Below are positions 1-64,000 of a stretch of 64,000 bases of DNA, in pieces. The notes under the pieces are model-generated. The model ran no database searches. It was not told where the DNA came from and saw nothing but the letters and a program-made list of their open reading frames with translations. A program made the position numbers and the translations under genes. Source of the DNA: Siphonodentalium dalli (taxonomy: Eukaryota; Mollusca; Scaphopoda; Gadilida; Siphonodentaliidae); contig CP136061.1 of NCBI GenBank assembly GCA_032622095.1, positions 6,952,734 through 7,016,733 on the forward strand. Reading direction: 5' to 3'. Positions within the stretch are counted from its first letter, which is position 1; the number at the start of each line of letters is the position of its first letter.

Positions 1-222
1 CAACACAAATTGAATATCATAATTATATTCTAATTAACATAATAATAACATTGATCGATATCATTGCTCTAAGCTCTTATGTCACTGTGTGTCTGATAAT
101 GCACTTGTGTCTTACTAAAAAATAGGAGGCCGGGTTTCGGGGCTAATTACATGTATGTGATAAAAATGAATTAGAATAATGTTATATTTTATAGCAAAAT
201 GTGTATTTCTCTTGTCTTCCAG

Positions 223-270
223 GCGGAGGGTATATTCTGTATAAACGATCACTTAGAGAAACTCATGTTT
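223..270 (+). pseudogene. Truncated upstream duplicate of the X1 exon start
   Basis: After an AG at 221-222 this stretch repeats the first 48 nt of exon X1 (287-334), with 5 substitutions. It reads [16 protein letters not shown] against [16 protein letters not shown]. It then runs directly into the pyrimidine tract and AG of the real acceptor. The offset is 64 bp. It is a decoy acceptor plus partial exon; it cannot replace X1 because the rest of the exon is missing. Two of the five differences change the protein (Ala for Val, Cys for Tyr), so it is not under the same constraint. Confidence 0.9.
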
Positions 271-286
271 TGTTTTTCTTTTGTAG

Positions 287-63943
<63,657 letters not shown>

Positions 63944-64000
63944 CGACAAACACCTTCCTTCAACTTATTAAGTCCTAAATTATCATCGTGTTATTCATGC

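Overview
The window is metazoan nuclear DNA, most likely from an invertebrate. It is AT-rich, has no operon-like gene packing, and one gene runs the whole length on the + strand. That gene is RTCB, the tRNA-splicing ligase (RtcB/HSPC117), the GMP-dependent RNA ligase that joins tRNA exons and XBP1-type mRNA halves. Twelve GT-AG exons (called X1 to X12 here) join in frame from 287 to the stop at 63943 and encode 474 residues. With a 31-residue N-terminus lying upstream of the window this gives 505, the length I recall for the animal enzyme, and every known active-site residue falls at its expected number. A mollusc is plausible from the interspersed repeats, but that is only an inference.

Layout: X1 at 287, X2 at 3028 and X3 at 5760 are followed by about 25 kb (5914-30909) of an 85-bp satellite. 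Next come a GC-richer repeat island (30910-33450), foldback elements, X4 (34549), X5 (35358), X6 (38410), X7 (39571), X8 (41969) and X9 (44189). A 6.3-kb intron full of transposon remnants, including a Mutator-like and a hAT-like non-autonomous element with intact target duplications, leads to X10 (50600). X10 is followed by about 6.5 kb of a 118-bp satellite. X11 (60178) and X12 (63879) end the gene. Very little of the introns is free of repeats.

The striking property of the locus is where the tandem repeats come from. At X1, X2, X3, X5, X6, X7, X9 and X10 the repeated unit is the gene's own exon/intron junction: the last or first part of the exon, the splice site and a little intron. X4, X6, X7 and X8 also have older, decayed single copies of their edges nearby. 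Copy number runs from 2 (X1) to about 294 (X3). Each array multiplies a decoy splice site beside the real one. In three cases (X3, X5, X6) the arithmetic would allow in-frame use of the decoys. I regard this recurrent boundary-anchored tandem duplication as the main discovery candidate.

None of the other open frames looks like a gene. They are retained exon sequence, satellite read-through or chance frames in transposon DNA. No tRNA, rRNA, CRISPR or promoter could be supported. The promoter and first exon(s) are upstream, and no AATAAA poly(A) signal is visible in the 57 bases after the stop.
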